Of a stretch of 64,000 nt of DNA, positions 10,663-29,362 are shown piece by piece; within the stretch, counting starts at the first letter, position 1; every line of letters starts with the position of its first letter. Source of the DNA: Plantago major (lineage: Eukaryota > Streptophyta > Magnoliopsida > Lamiales > Plantaginaceae); assembly GCA_026545765.1 (NCBI GenBank), contig CM048843.1, positions 1,612,001 to 1,676,000 of the forward strand, given 5' to 3'. The notes under the pieces are model-generated. The model was not told where the DNA came from, did not search any database, and was given only the letters and a program-made list of their open reading frames with translations. The translations under genes were made by a program, and so were the position numbers.

Positions 10663-13600
10663 ATGGCAGCTCTATGTAGTTCAGTCGTTATTTCTAAAAC
10701 TCCCGGTTTCTCTTTCTCATCTGGTAAATATATCTTCATCCCTTTTTCATTTCTTGTTCTTATTGTAACTGCTCTGATTTTCCTGCTGTATACTGGTATT
10801 TTGGTCATTTTATTTCACTAATCGAGCTGTGGGTTATAAAGATCTCTCTCGAATTAGGTTTGGATTTGGGAATATTGCAGTCTATGAGGTTGTTTTGGTC
10901 GCATTGTCCCTTCTTTGGGGTTTAATTTGTCCTTTATCCAGTTTTCCCCATTTATGTAGTCTGATTTTAGTTGTTTCTGATTGTGATCCTATTGTTTTAT
11001 GGTTTTCGTATATCTTAGTAGATGGATTGTCTAATCATGAGATTAAATTAAGTGTCTTGGATGTCTAATTTTGGATGATGTCTTGAAAAATACAAGATTC
11101 TTCAACTGAAGAAGTGAAGCTGAATGATCACTTCCTGTTAGTTAATTAGGTCTTGTCTGATGTATTAGCGCTGAATATATTGCTTATCGGTGATGTCATA
11201 GAGTATATATTATAGGCAACTCCATAATAACCTGAGTGGCTGCAGTTGTTTGGTGTTGATTTGAAGACACATGATCCCTTGAATACATTATGTTTAAGCG
11301 TAAAGTTTGGCTAATCCATTCCCTCGGGTTGCTTTTGTTTAGTTCTTGCAAGGAGTATGGTGGAAAGGCTTTAAACTTAAAAAAATATTACCAAGTAGTG
11401 TTTTTTTGTTTTTTTTGTAATTGGAATGCACATAGTGATGTATTCAGGCAGTCAAGCTGCAATGTTTTTCTTTCCACGTCTGAGTGGGGTGGAAAACTTT
11501 TTACAGATTTTACTGGAGCTTCAGAAAGATTACATTGCTTCAGTATAGGGAAGTTTTCACAAAAGTGACATGCCTTTCATGTATGCCCTTGAATGTTTGA
11601 AAATGTTCTCAGTAGTCACTTTAACATCCCAGGGCATTATATGAATTTGTAATATAAGATTTCTTGTATAAATTTTATAAGTTTATACATTTTCACCATT
11701 AAGGTTTCAAGAATGGGCATAACAATCAGTTATTTTACTCCGGAGACCCTTGTGCAAATAAGCTATCAGAAGTGATCCATATTCAACCTTCAACCCTTAA
11801 TTCTTATGTGATTCCTTTTGCTTTGTGCACATCAGTTTGTTAACTATGAACCATTTCATTTGTCATTAATGTCAGCACTCGTGTTCTAGCAAATTTACTT
11901 CTTATTTTATTTGGTGTATTCAATTTGTGTTCTTTTTAAATGCATGTTGTTCCAATATGTATGCCTTTATATATTACCTCTCACTAGTTGGGAGCGCATC
12001 CAGGTTACTGCCATTTTATGCACTGCAGTGGAGACTTTAGCTTCATAATGTTGTTGATATGTCATACTTGAGGATATTTAGTGCTATCTTCAGAAATCAT
12101 CTTGAAACAATTTATGTGAAGGCACCTTTGTGTAATGCATGTCAACTGACAGTTCAGTTGCTTCTCCTGTGCCTCTTCATGAGAAAATTTTGGGGCACAT
12201 AATTAATTATGCTAAAGGTTCATCGGCCAGAAGGAATGTTATCTACTGTGTGTACTGTATTTAAAATTGCAAGATCTGGCCATCAAAACGGTGCCACCAT
12301 CTGTTTACCATGGCTCTGAATCACATAATTTGTGTGAGATAACATATATAGCAAGTATGCTGAACTATGTTTCTGTGCTCTTTCAGCCGAACAATCTGTG
12401 GGTACCACAAAATTGTCTTTCAGTTCTAAGGGCGCAAGAATACCATCCACCCAGAGAAGGGCCGTCACCGTTCAAGCACGTTATAGGTACTATCAGAGCA
12501 CTACATTCTATTGTACAATGAGTCCTGGTCTGCAATACACATTTGGTCCATTTTTTTTTCCTCTCTTCTTTTGACCAAAATTTCCACTTCTATCAAAACA
12601 AATAACACGGATTATACTCCTTCATTCATGCACGTCTATTAATTTATATCAACCCCAAATTGCAATTCACATATTCAGTTGTGCTTAATATATTCTGGAC
12701 CATTAATCTTGAATGGTTTAGTTAACCAAGAGTTGTCTATGTGAATTCATTGGTTTGTTGCATTTTGTACTAATACAGCAATCAGTATGAAAGGATTTGT
12801 GATTCTAAGTTGAGACAGAGTCATATAATGACGATAGAGATAACTTCCTTGTATATAATATCGAGAGAAGCTTCTAAAGCTATGCCGTGTTATGTTTGTG
12901 ATGGCAGTAATGGTGGAAGGTCAAGCGGCGCAAGCATTTTTGTTGGTGGTTTTGTCCTGGGGGGATTGATTGTTGGCGCCATTGGTTGTGTATATGCACC
13001 TCAGGTGATAATGATATGCCAATAATCAATGTTCACATTGTAATTTTAGCATACAGGCCACCTGCTATCTTCTTATTGCCTTGGCTCTATCTCCCTTACA
13101 GATTAGTTAAATGTTGAGTTTCTCTTTGTAATGTGTCATGGTCATCTAAGGTGGAAATTGTCACACTAATTCCTCAACTGACAGTTTAACAATTATGATA
13201 CCTTTTTTAACAGATTGCCGAAGCCTTGACTGGCCCTAAAAAAAAGGAGCTCTTGAAGAAGCTGCCCAAGTTTATCCATGATGAAGAAAAAATTATGGAG
13301 GTACACAGCATTCTTAGTTTTCCAGGAATTATACCTCTTTTTAAGAGTTGTTGGCGATGAATCATGTTTAGTTAGTTTATGCACCTTTTTTTAACGTTCC
13401 TTTATTTTTCTTTATTAACATTATCTCTATTTGGCCAGAGAATGATTACAAACAATTTCATATATTTTCTTAATTCTTACCGAATTTGATGTAATCTCAT
13501 CTCCATAAGAATTCAACCGGGTCTGGAAATCTAGTAGACTGATTTCCTGTGTTGTTATTTGTGAAGAACCTTTGATTTTTCACGGAGTCAGTTTTTTCAA

Positions 13601-14021
13601 GTGATGTTTTTTACGTGCAAAATGCAATTGACATTACCTCCCTAAATATAATGTATAATTAGAATCACTTTAAGAGCTCAATCTCATGTAATCCAATTCT
13701 TTTTAGGGTGTTTTTTTTTTTTTTTTTTTAATTCAGTCTGAAATTGGATGGGCACTCTACTTGTATATCTGAAAGTTAGTAGTATACATTAGTTGATGGT
13801 ATTTTTTAACCTTTTGGTGAAATTGATGTTAAATCAATTGAACACGCTTTTACCCTTTCACCTGCATAACACAATTGTTTGTTATGCGTCTGCAGAAGAA
13901 ACGCAAGGAACTGATGGAAAAAATTGAACAAATCAACACCTCTTTAGATAATATTACCTTTGCAGACTATGATCCTGACTCTGCTGAAGCGAGCCAAGCC
14001 AACAAACCAGCACACGTTTAA
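10663..14021 (+). CDS. Small chloroplast membrane protein (inner-envelope At1g42960-like)
   Basis: Five exons: 10663-10723, 12387-12486, 12908-13004, 13214-13300 and 13896-14021. They join in frame to 156 residues, and every intron is GT-AG. Residues 1-52 are rich in Ser, Thr, Arg and Ala and end in a VQARYR-type site, like a chloroplast transit peptide. A Gly-rich membrane span ([20 protein letters not shown]) lies near residues 64-83. It is followed by a Lys-rich stretch ([20 protein letters not shown]), a short predicted coiled coil ([20 protein letters not shown]) and an acidic tail. The layout fits the family of Arabidopsis At1g42960, reported at the chloroplast inner envelope; its biochemical role is not known to me. 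ATG 10663 is chosen because it gives the transit peptide. Intron 1 is long (1.66 kb). Confidence 0.85.
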
Positions 14022-15063
14022 GATGGCTGATCATGTACAACTGTGCCCAAACGTCATTTACTCTCAAATTAGACGACTTGCTGCTACTGGGGTAGCTAGC
14101 CATTATATGAAGTTTTAGTCTTCTTGTCAATCATTGATCTGCTGCTAAATCTGTATGAGATTATTGTACAACGTCTCACCAGTCCTATTTTACTGTGGTG
14201 AAAATCATGACTGTCTTTTAATGTTGAAGTTCGTAGAGCTAAAGAAACTCAAATAAGTACCATAGAAATTTACTGTTGCATTTGAATTCGACAAGTATTT
14301 TGGTCTCCCAGCTCTTGGATAATCATTTCACTTGTCTTTCTTGCGGTGCCACATTTTTTTTGCCACTTGTTTACTTAATTCTGCATCATATACCATAGAC
14401 CTTTGATTTAACTGAAATCAATTTATCTGAGAACCTGCCAGTCAAATGTTGGACTGACAAGGACTTCATCTGAGAAATCCTTAGCCTATATCCAGTCGGT
14501 ACTAAATATACGATTGCGATAATGTTTGCCTGAAATTTACCCACATTATCTGCTTAAGTTACATATACATCCATCTGTATATGTGTGAGATTTTATCAGA
14601 AGATTCATGTACTGTATGCAAGTACTTTCCCTTTTCATGGAGTCGAAATTGCCTAGTCGTGTTGAAATAGAATTATTTCCGCTAATGTATCAGAATGAAA
14701 ACCAGATGGCCAAGAATTTTCTTCAGATCACATTCTCCTCATGGCATGCTATAATGTCGTTCAAAAGCTGTGGTAAATATTTTTCTGAATATCCAGAATA
14801 TATGAAAGGCACAAAACAATTAAAATCTAAAGAATATTAGCAGGAACTGTTTTGTGGCTTTGATAGTGCTGAAAAAAACATCATCTTATCTCATCATATC
14901 AACCTTCACATACAATCCTCACCACTCATCACTCTCAACTCATTTGCAGCCATAAAATGGCAAAATAAGAAACAACCAAATGCTCTTTCTTATGATAAAA
15001 TATCAGTGTGTTTGAAATTATATATATAGTGAAGAAGGTTTTCTTGAAATTTTAGTTGCAGCC
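14022..15063. promoter_or_regulatory. Intergenic DNA and putative GAPB promoter
   Basis: No gene is supported; the 77-codon frame at 14607-14840 has no recognisable content. A CTTATC at 14885-14890 (reverse of GATAAG) and a GATAA at 14994 resemble I-boxes of light-regulated photosynthesis genes. A TATATATA box is at 15021-15028, 36 bases before the GAPB start codon, which would leave a very short leader. Motif calls only. Confidence 0.4.
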
Positions 15064-17645
<2,582 letters not shown>

Positions 17646-18528
17646 TTAATTTGTTGACAACAAATTCTTTTTGCTTGAGTACTCTAAGAACAATTTAGGG
17701 ACCAAGAAGCATTTTGCACGTCTTTATCCATGCCCTCAAGTTTTTGTTTTGATGTAACGATTGAAAAGTGAGATACATAAACATATATTATATCAATAAG
17801 CAGCTTGAAAAATTGAATCTCATCTTCTTGTGCTCACATTTTCCATTTTTGCAATTTGCACTTGAAAGATAGTAAAGACCATTATGTTTGGCCATTTCTC
17901 AAAGTGCAATCCTTAAGTTTGCAAGTGTACGATTAAACGTCTAACCTTCACGAGAGACCGTCTCAATCAAACATCATGTATGTAGTAACAAACATAGCAT
18001 GTTTAACTATAAATATCATATGTTTAAAATGTTGATAATGCAATTATAATGTAATTTTATTATACACAAAATGTTTTAAGTTAAAAATATGCGGACTGTT
18101 TGGGACGGAATTTTACTTGAAGCTATTTTAATTGAGGTATAACTGATTAATATTTACTAAATTTTAATTGAGTTGTTAAAATTTATTTTTGGTATAGAGT
18201 TAAATTTTTAAGAGAAATGGAAGAAGTTAATCGAGTGAAACTCAATTAAATTTGAATTGGATCAATTATAATATCAACCTAAATAGAATGGTTTTGCATG
18301 ACTCAATTAAAATTGTGGGATAATGGCATAATGCTATGTCAATCAGCCTCCATGAGGTTATATATGTGAATTTGATTTGATTTGGGGACTAATTTGAATT
18401 AAAAATCCTCTCAAAATAAACATCACAAAAAAGGATCCAAGTCTCCAATTTTATTCTATTAAGATACCCTTCAACATCAAACACTTTCTTGACAAATATA
18501 TCCTCATTTGGGTTTTTAGATCTGAAAC

Positions 18529-18755
18529 TTGGGAGTGGTGGTGCGGCGGCGGGGCAGTGGAGTGGGGTGGAGGTGGGCAGTGGAGGTGGATGGTGGTGGT
18601 GGGCAGTGGAGGTGGTGGGCGGTGGTGGTGGAGGTTGGGCAGTGGAGGTGGTGGTGCGGCGGCTGGGCAGTGGAGTGGGACGGTAGTGGTGGGCAGTGGA
18701 GGAGGTTGGGGCGGTGGTGGAGGAGGTGGGCGGTGGCAGTGGAGGTGGAAGATGA
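18529..18755 (+). repeat. G-rich degenerate minisatellite (GGTGG / GGGCAGTGGA units)
   Basis: Units such as GGGCAGTGGAGGTGG recur irregularly and keep several frames open on both strands. That explains the overlapping open frames here, which look like Gly/Trp/Val or His/Pro repeats and not proteins. The dense G runs could form G-quadruplexes. Confidence 0.8.
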
Positions 18756-19367
18756 ATAGTAATGGATCTCTAGTTGAATTATTTTTTCTGGAGGGTCTCT
18801 AGTTGTGATGAACCCGTTTGATTTGGTCCATTCCATATGATCTCTCACAAAAGTTTGTAATAAATAAATACTCTCTCTCTGCTTTAGTTAGATTTTAAAA
18901 TTTTAGTATTAACTCGAATAACTTGAATTTCTATTAGTTAATCTATTCTTCACATAATAATAACACTGACATTTGTTTTTGTTTTTGAGTTTATGTTTAG
19001 ACCCACCAACTTTATTTTTAATATTCTTTTTAAAAATATTTAAATTCCTCTAGCAACAATAAAAATCATCCCAAATTCAACTAGCCAGTAAATTTCTTTT
19101 ACTGTATTTATTCTCCAGTTACAGAAGGACGTCACAATTCTGCGTACCCACGAAATTTAATTATATATTAATAAATAAATAAATTTCAAAATTCAAAAAC
19201 ATTTACGCGTGGAATAAAAATATTTCCTGAAATACTCATACCCAAAAGGCGCCAGCTTGCGACAATTAAATTGCAGCGTTTCAAATCAACCGTCGCGAAT
19301 TGTTGCAACGACTTTTGGCGCCTTATCGACGCGACCCTTCAAATAAACAATTACACCTTTTCCCAAC

Positions 19368-19375
19368 TATATATA
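19368..19375 (+). promoter_or_regulatory. TATA box of the Ole e 6-like gene
   Basis: TATATATA lies 120 bases before the start codon, so transcription would begin near 19400 with a leader of about 95 bases. Confidence 0.65.
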
Positions 19376-19495
19376 CCACTCTATTTTAATTCAATCTTCT
19401 ATCATGATCTTCACATTGATTACCTGCTAATCCAAATTTCGCAGATTTGAATCTTCTTGCCTTTCTTCATCAATTCGTCCGAATTTGTTTATGCG

Positions 19496-19741
19496 ATGGC
19501 GTGCAAATGGATTCCTGCTCTTCTTGTGATTGCGTTTTTCGCATCAGCAGTTGTTGTGGATGCAGGGGAGAGAAATGCACAAGTGCATTGCATGACAGAA
19601 TGCTACTTCGACTGCACTCAAGTTAAGCTGTTCACAGAAACTGAGTGCAAGAATGAATGCATACTGTACTGTGCGAGGCAAGTCATCCGGAAAGCGGCTT
19701 CTGAGGATGATGACACCAAGTTCATGCCTTACTGGATCTAG
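19496..19741 (+). CDS. Secreted cysteine-rich peptide, Ole e 6-like
   Basis: A single exon encodes 81 residues. The start is ATG 19496 (MACKW), directly before a hydrophobic signal peptide (IPALLVIAFFASAVVV) with likely cleavage near DAG/ER. The mature part has six cysteines at 32, 36, 40, 51, 55 and 59: C-x3-C-x3-C-x10-C-x3-C-x3-C. This two-triplet pattern is that of the pollen allergen Ole e 6 family, small disulfide-bonded helical peptides whose role is not settled. The paired C-x3-C also resembles alpha-hairpinins, a less good fit. A charged tail (EDDD) follows. TATA at 19368 and AATAAA at 19822-19827 support a real gene. Confidence 0.8.
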   Translation: MACKWIPALLVIAFFASAVVVDAGERNAQVHCMTECYFDCTQVKLFTETECKNECILYCARQVIRKAASEDDDTKFMPYWI

Positions 19742-19821
19742 AAATTGTTGTAGTTAGGATTATTGTTTTGTTGTAATTTTACCTTTATTGATCAATTTGT
19801 AATGTATGTAGAATGATCTGG

Positions 19822-19827
19822 AATAAA
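19822..19827 (+). terminator. Polyadenylation signal of the Ole e 6-like gene
   Basis: AATAAA lies 80 bases after the stop codon, in a T-rich 3' region. Confidence 0.6.
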
Positions 19828-20256
19828 TGCAATGTTAAGTTTTGTTAAGTTTCGTTCCCCTGTTTTTGTGCAAGTGTATTCATTTCTTGTATTCCCGACA
19901 CTTTGATGGCTCTTTCACTCTGTTGATAACATAAACCGTCCCATCTACATGAATTTCGAAAATACTACAAATACTCTCACAGAGTAGTTTGAGAAGATAT
20001 AAATGTAACAAAGCTGATACAAAAGTGAACATTTTGATCCATAGTTGATGCAAATTTGGATAGGGAAGCATAGTACTCCTGTGCTATATACAATTTCCCT
20101 GATTAAGAATGTGGAAGAATACATACAATACTTCTTCCTCTGGTAGTAGCCACTATAATGTACTAAAATTATCTGCTAACATTGTACTGCTAGTCTGTTA
20201 CAGTGCTACTACATATATGCTGTAACAATAATTGGGATAAGCAGGTTTGATTGTAC

Positions 20257-24256
<4,000 letters not shown>

Positions 24257-25077
24257 TCTAGTCTAGATATCAACAGGCAGTTGAATCTGCAAACCCAACA
24301 AGCATACAACTCAGAACAAAATCTTCCACAGTGCATTCATTAAAAATAATGAAAAAAAAATACAATCTTGATATTTAATAACATCAAACAAGCAACAAAA
24401 CACTGTAGAAAGACACAATCTTTGAACTCCACTATAATCACAGAACAGAAGCAGTGTATCACACAGCAGTAGAACAATCAAGAATGAGTGTTAGTAATGA
24501 AATTAAGTTCAAAACTGTACGGAATACAAGATTGATTCTGCAGGAAGGAGAAAGAAGAACCAGATTCTTAACCTTACAGTGAAACTTTGGCACGACGACA
24601 ATATGCTCGACAGAATGCCGCTGAGAGGAAGCAAAGAAAAGAATTTGAAAAGACTGTAGACCAACCATAGATGAGAATAGATAGTGTATAGTCACGTGAG
24701 AAATGGGATTTTGGTACCAAGAAAGAAACTTTACCTGAGGAGGCAAAGCAAAACGAGCAGGTATTGGACACTGGTGAAATTGGACCATTTTTTGCCCTCT
24801 TCTCGCAACTTGCTGAAAAGGAAACATTAGTTGCCTTCTTCATTTCGTGTGGACACAGTTTTTGCTGCAATTCATCACACGACGTTGAATAGTGAAACTT
24901 AAAAGGTAAAAACTGAAATTACATTACGGTGAACAAAAGTCAGGAATTGAAGATGAAGACAAATACAAACTCCGCTTCTATCTTTATCTTCCCGTGTTAC
25001 TTCTTTGATCAGTGATTTTTAATTTTAACCTCATATGACTTTAATACGCTAATGAAGATTACATACCTACTATAATA
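24257..25077 (-). promoter_or_regulatory. 5' flank and probable UTR/intron of the GLR gene
   Basis: On the minus strand a TTTGCAG acceptor-like site lies at about 24286, 30 bases before the start codon, so an untranslated first exon probably lies further right, perhaps near 24460-24870. No coding sequence is supported. Confidence 0.4.
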
Positions 25078-25338
25078 CTCCCTCCCATCCGTTTCACTAA
25101 AATTGTTACATTCGTTTTGAGCATTTCACTAAAAGTGTTACATTTACTTTTATGGAAATTAATTTTATAATAAAACTCATTTCTAACCACACATTTTCGG
25201 GCCCACATGTACTTTTCCACTCAATTAATATCTCATACTCATTCTCCACCACATTTTTTTGGGACCACATAATTCTATATATTTTCCTTAAAAATTGTGT
25301 CCAACACAATTGTTTCAATTTTAGTGAAACGGAGTTAG
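25078..25338. mobile_element. Stowaway-like MITE (Tc1/Mariner)
   Basis: 261 bp bounded by TA on both sides (25076-25077 and 25339-25340). The left end CTCCCTCCCATCCGTTTCAC pairs with the right end read inversely (CTAACTCCGTTTCACTAAAA). CTCCCTCCGT-type ends with a TA duplication are the Stowaway signature. It carries no gene. Confidence 0.85.
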
Positions 25339-26977
25339 TAGTATTACTTATTAAATTTTCATTAAATAATTTATTAAATTACTTAAAAGTGATTCGAGAT
25401 TAAAATTTAATAAAACTGAGTACTAACCACAAGTCAACACGAACATTTCAGATGGATTGTTGTCATTTTTGTTGCAGTCATCGTGCAAAGTGTGGAAGTA
25501 GTAGTCGTCGACTCATTTCATCATTCTAAATTTCTAATACCACCATGAAAAAGTAACACTTCCTCGTGTCGAATACCTACTATAAATAATTCAGGTACAA
25601 CTAGTCAACTTACATTTATTTTTAGAAATAATTAGGCGAGGGTACATAATGAGGAAACCAACCACTACAACTAATTCCAGGTGAAACCACTGATTAACCT
25701 ACAATGCAATTTTAACATATAGTATGTTTCAAATAAAAAAATGAGATATTTTTATATTTTTCTAAACTTATAGTATTACTAATATTTTGAGAGATTGGAA
25801 AAAACATTAGTACAAGTCTTTTTGAGATTTTTGAAATTCCGTATAACTTTCAGATGATGATGAGATGAAAATCTAACATTTCAGAATTTGTTAGTGGACA
25901 AATCAGATTGTCTATCAACTTAATGTACCTTTAAGGTTAAAATTAATATATACTCTGGGTGTCATTTTAATTTTCAAGAAGTTTGAGTCATCGTGTTGAG
26001 ATTTGCAAAATTAAAATAACACTATATTTTATCTAGTTCTAAAGGATAACCCTCATATTTTAAGTCGACTTCAATTTCTATCTTTACCGAGCAGGTCTTG
26101 TAAATATAAAGTGAGTGATTATGTTATACATTAGAGTTGTATTCGAAGTGAAACAACTGAATATATGCCTTAACAAACGTTTATTCATTTGATATATGGT
26201 ATGTTCAGTTCATGTTCATCGTACATTTTATGCACTCGTCCGCGTTCGATTTGTTACAAATTTCTAACTTTTTATGTTTGTTCGTTTGTGTTTGTTTGTT
26301 CATGTTCATTTAGTTAGGTTTGGTTCATTTGTTCATTAAGTTTCTGTTCAATTCGTTTGTTCGTTAGTGTTCGAATATAAAATTACTTATAAATACCATT
26401 TGTCCGGGGACGATTGAAAAATAAATTATATGTTCGTGTATATAAGACATGTTCACGAACTGTTTGATTGGGTCAAATTCAAACGGAAAGCGAATGTTGA
26501 CTGAAATTTTTCGTCAAATTTTCATTAGGGTTCATTTCGGTTACACCCTTATATAGAATGGGGATGTGTGTGTGTATTGCCCACGCTAAAATTAATTAGT
26601 CCAAAACTCCAAATTAAATGAACCAAGATGCACGATATCAATGGAAGCGCACTAAATCTCGATCTCTATATGTAGCACTACAAAGCGCTCGTGTATATAT
26701 TATGACAGTGTCCTATAGTCTATTTAATTACATTACATTATAATTTATTACTGTTCTCCAAAAATAAAGTGCTTTTGGGTGTATATTTTCTGAACAAGAT
26801 GTGGAAAAAAGACATCGTACATGCAAACTCACTGCATAATAATAAGAAAATGTTGATCTTAAATCGTTAGCAATTTTTTATATTATATAGTGAACGGTTG
26901 TATTCATTAATTTTTACGATCTTTACTAATATATTCACAATTACTTTCAACATAACAAATTGTGTTACACTTCTAGA
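25339..26977. other. AT-rich intergenic DNA, no gene
   Basis: No gene seen. A degenerate run of GTTCGTTTGTT / GTTCATTT words spans about 26190-26380 and looks like an old tandem repeat of unknown origin. Confidence 0.5.
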
Positions 26978-27517
26978 TTTTATTTTATTTTTTTGAAACT
27001 GGAAATTCATTAATATTAAATAGGTACGAGTCTAATAGTACAAAACGCGTCTTTAGCGATTACATCAGAAAGCCACTTCGGGCAAATGTCCCAGACAAAA
27101 TGTAAAGAAACTTCATTAGAACTACTACTGATATACTCACGAGGAGTACCAAAAGTTATGTTACTGGCTTCTTTAGCCAAACTATCTGCGACTGAGTTTT
27201 CTTCACGATAAACAAAAGATGTCTCCACATGTTTTAGCATCCTCATTTGTCTCCTAATGTGATCAAGTGTGATCTGCTGGTGTGGCGTGACTGCAACCTT
27301 CCTGTTAATACAAGATAAGAGAAATTTAGAATCAGTTTGTATCACAATTGAATCGATATTTGCTTGTTGACAGAGGCTTAAACCCATTTTAAGAGCCATA
27401 ATTTCAGCAAAATTATGATCCATTTTTCCTAGAAAAGTAGCACTTGCTTTCACAAACTTTCCCTGAGTATCTCTAATTACCACACCAGCTCCTGCAATCC
27501 CAGTGTTTAAACAGGAG
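26978..27517 (-). mobile_element. LINE 3' end with RNase H domain, cut by element D
   Basis: On the minus strand the open part (27517-27016) reads a plant RVT_3-type RNase H: GAGVVIRDTQGKFVKA, the conserved AEIMALKMGL (Glu), IQTDSKFLLSCI (Asp) and ENSVADSLAKEA (Asp at the end of the fold). The frame ends IRLVPI-stop and is followed by a short tail and an A-rich end (26994-26978). Such domains close the ORF2 of plant L1-type LINEs. The beginning of the RNase H domain and everything before it is missing because element D inserted at 27518; the rest should lie beyond the window. Confidence 0.8.
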
Positions 27518-28930
27518 TGCTGGTCCAGATAACGGCAAAGTAAAAGACTAGAGGGGGGGGGGGGGGGGGGGTTGTGTAGTCTTTTAAAACTTTTATCGAT
27601 AAACACGCTTTCTCGAAACAGGGGTTTCGATACTTAAATTCGTAGCGGAAGACTTTAAGATAGGTAAGTGCAGAAACAATAAGTAAGTGTGTGTGTGCTT
27701 TGCTGAAATGTAAGGTAAATAACACAACAAGTATAGTGGTATCTGGAGGTGGCGTAATCCTCCAACTAATCCACTTCGGTCTTTCTGAGACCTATAATTC
27801 ACTAGAACAGATAATTGAGTTCACCTTACAATAATCCTATTCTAAGATTCCTAAACAAATGGTTCCCAACCAAATGTTCCTCCTGAGTTATTCCCCAGCT
27901 CCTAGAGCTAAGTACTTCCTCTACTCAGATAACCTTGGAGTTATTCCCTGATTTCCCAAATCAAGTACTTCCTCTACTCCACGCCTTGATGGTGTTGGTT
28001 ATAAGGTTTGTCAGAGAGGCTTCTCAGATAACTTTTCGCTTATGTTTTCAGAGAGCCTAATAGAACAAGACTACTTAATACACTTGTTCAAATGGATGAC
28101 GACCGCTTTCTTGACCCAAGTAATTGGTGTCCGTTCTGGAGAATGATCTTCAGAAATGGTATCTGATAGTTCAACTCTTTCACGAATAACAATCTCTTGT
28201 TAAGGTTCAGGACAACTTAGAACTACTAGTGATTCTTCGAGCAACACAAAGCTTTCAGAAAGGGTAGTAGAGTGCTTGAGAGAATACTTTGCTTGATGGT
28301 AAGTTTGCAAGATAGAGCGTTCTAAGGTGTGTTCTTCAAGCATCTAAGTGTGTGATATATATAGATAAATTTGAGAGGCGTTTGAATTATATCCGTTGTG
28401 CTCTCCATCAAATTATATCCGTTTATATCTTGAACTATGTACTTTAAATCACTATCTCATTTTTCGAGAGGATCGCTTTTGAAGATTACGATGCATTTAA
28501 TGCATAGTCTTTATTCATTGTCCTTTAGTCTCAACGGATACATGAGCCTTTCTGATGGCTTGCATGCTCCATAATCATGATGTCATATGTCCAGAATCAT
28601 ATCCCGAAAATAAGTTAATATACTTAAGAAAGGATTAAGGACATAGTCTTTCTGAGTTAGACTAAACCTTGATGTCTTCATAAACCTTGTGCAATCTTCA
28701 GTCTTCTAATCTTCAGAAAAGCTCCATTGCTAGGATTGATCTTCATGGTCTTCTGGAAATAAAAATTACACTCAGAGACCTATAATCCTAATACAAGATT
28801 TACTAGACTAATCATACTCAGTGATTTCCTCTTTTACAATGTTCAAGTGAACCAAGAGCACTTAATCACCTTTCTGGCTAAGATAAGAACATGTGATGAG
28901 TGATCAAAATACTAACAGATATTCCTAACA
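27518..28930 (-). repeat. 3' LTR of element D
   Basis: Read on the minus strand it runs from TGTTAGGAATATCTG to GGACCAGCA, 1413 bp. It is related to the AB/C LTRs: shared CTTTTACTTTGCCGTTATCT near the end, and the same repeat unit with AAGTACTT. It has a run of 19 G (plus strand) near 27553-27571. It is clearly more diverged than the AB/C LTRs are from each other. Confidence 0.88.
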
Positions 28931-29362
28931 AATTTCCCCCTTTTTGATCAGTCATCCATGACTATCTTTCAAGTCCTATTACAAAATTGTAATCCTGGAA
29001 GAGAAAACAATCCACCACTTAATCATTTCAAATGATATTCAATTTTAGTTGAATTAAGTGCAGAAAGTAAACATCAACCAAATCACAAGAAGTGATCTTT
29101 GCTGATAAGTTGTCATCTATTAAAATGTATCTCAGAGTATGATCTTCAGATAGGTACAGTTTACAGAGTAAGATGCAACTTTTACAGATAGAGAATTTCA
29201 GAAACAATCAGCAAGATTACAAAAAGTAATAAAACATACTAAGTAAATTAGAACAAAGGAGAGTCCAAGCTCCAAAAGAGTATTCTAATGTTACTAGTCT
29301 TCAAGTCTTCAGAAACACAACTTGGGTTCAGAAACCTCAAGTTCTTCAGCACCCTTTCTGGA
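28931..29362 (-). other. Element D polypurine tract and 3' untranslated stretch
   Basis: The minus strand reads AAAAAGGGGGAAATT directly before the LTR, the plus-strand primer. The bases from there to the stop codon of the extra gene show no coding. Confidence 0.75.

Larger units (their letters stand above)
17646..19495. other. Intergenic DNA with G-rich minisatellite and promoter of the next gene
   Basis: The GAPB 3' region has AATAAG near 17795. AT-rich, gene-free DNA follows to about 18500. Then come a GGT/GGA-rich tract (18529-18755), more AT-rich DNA and the upstream region of the small peptide gene. No coding sequence is supported. Confidence 0.6.

Noticed and set aside
10419..10821. 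Open frames on both strands over the first exon of the envelope-like gene
   Set aside because: They overlap exon 1 and its intron; the spliced five-exon model joins exactly in frame and explains the region.
14607..14840. 77-codon open frame between the envelope-like gene and GAPB
   Set aside because: No recognisable domain, AT-rich, no sign of splicing or conservation visible.
18489..18848. Overlapping open frames rich in Gly/Trp/Val or His/Pro
   Set aside because: By-products of the G-rich repeat; no conserved domain, no start context, several frames open at once.
26190..26380. GTTCGTTTGTT-rich run as a telomere-like or satellite repeat
   Set aside because: Words are too irregular to define a unit; recorded only as degenerate repeat.
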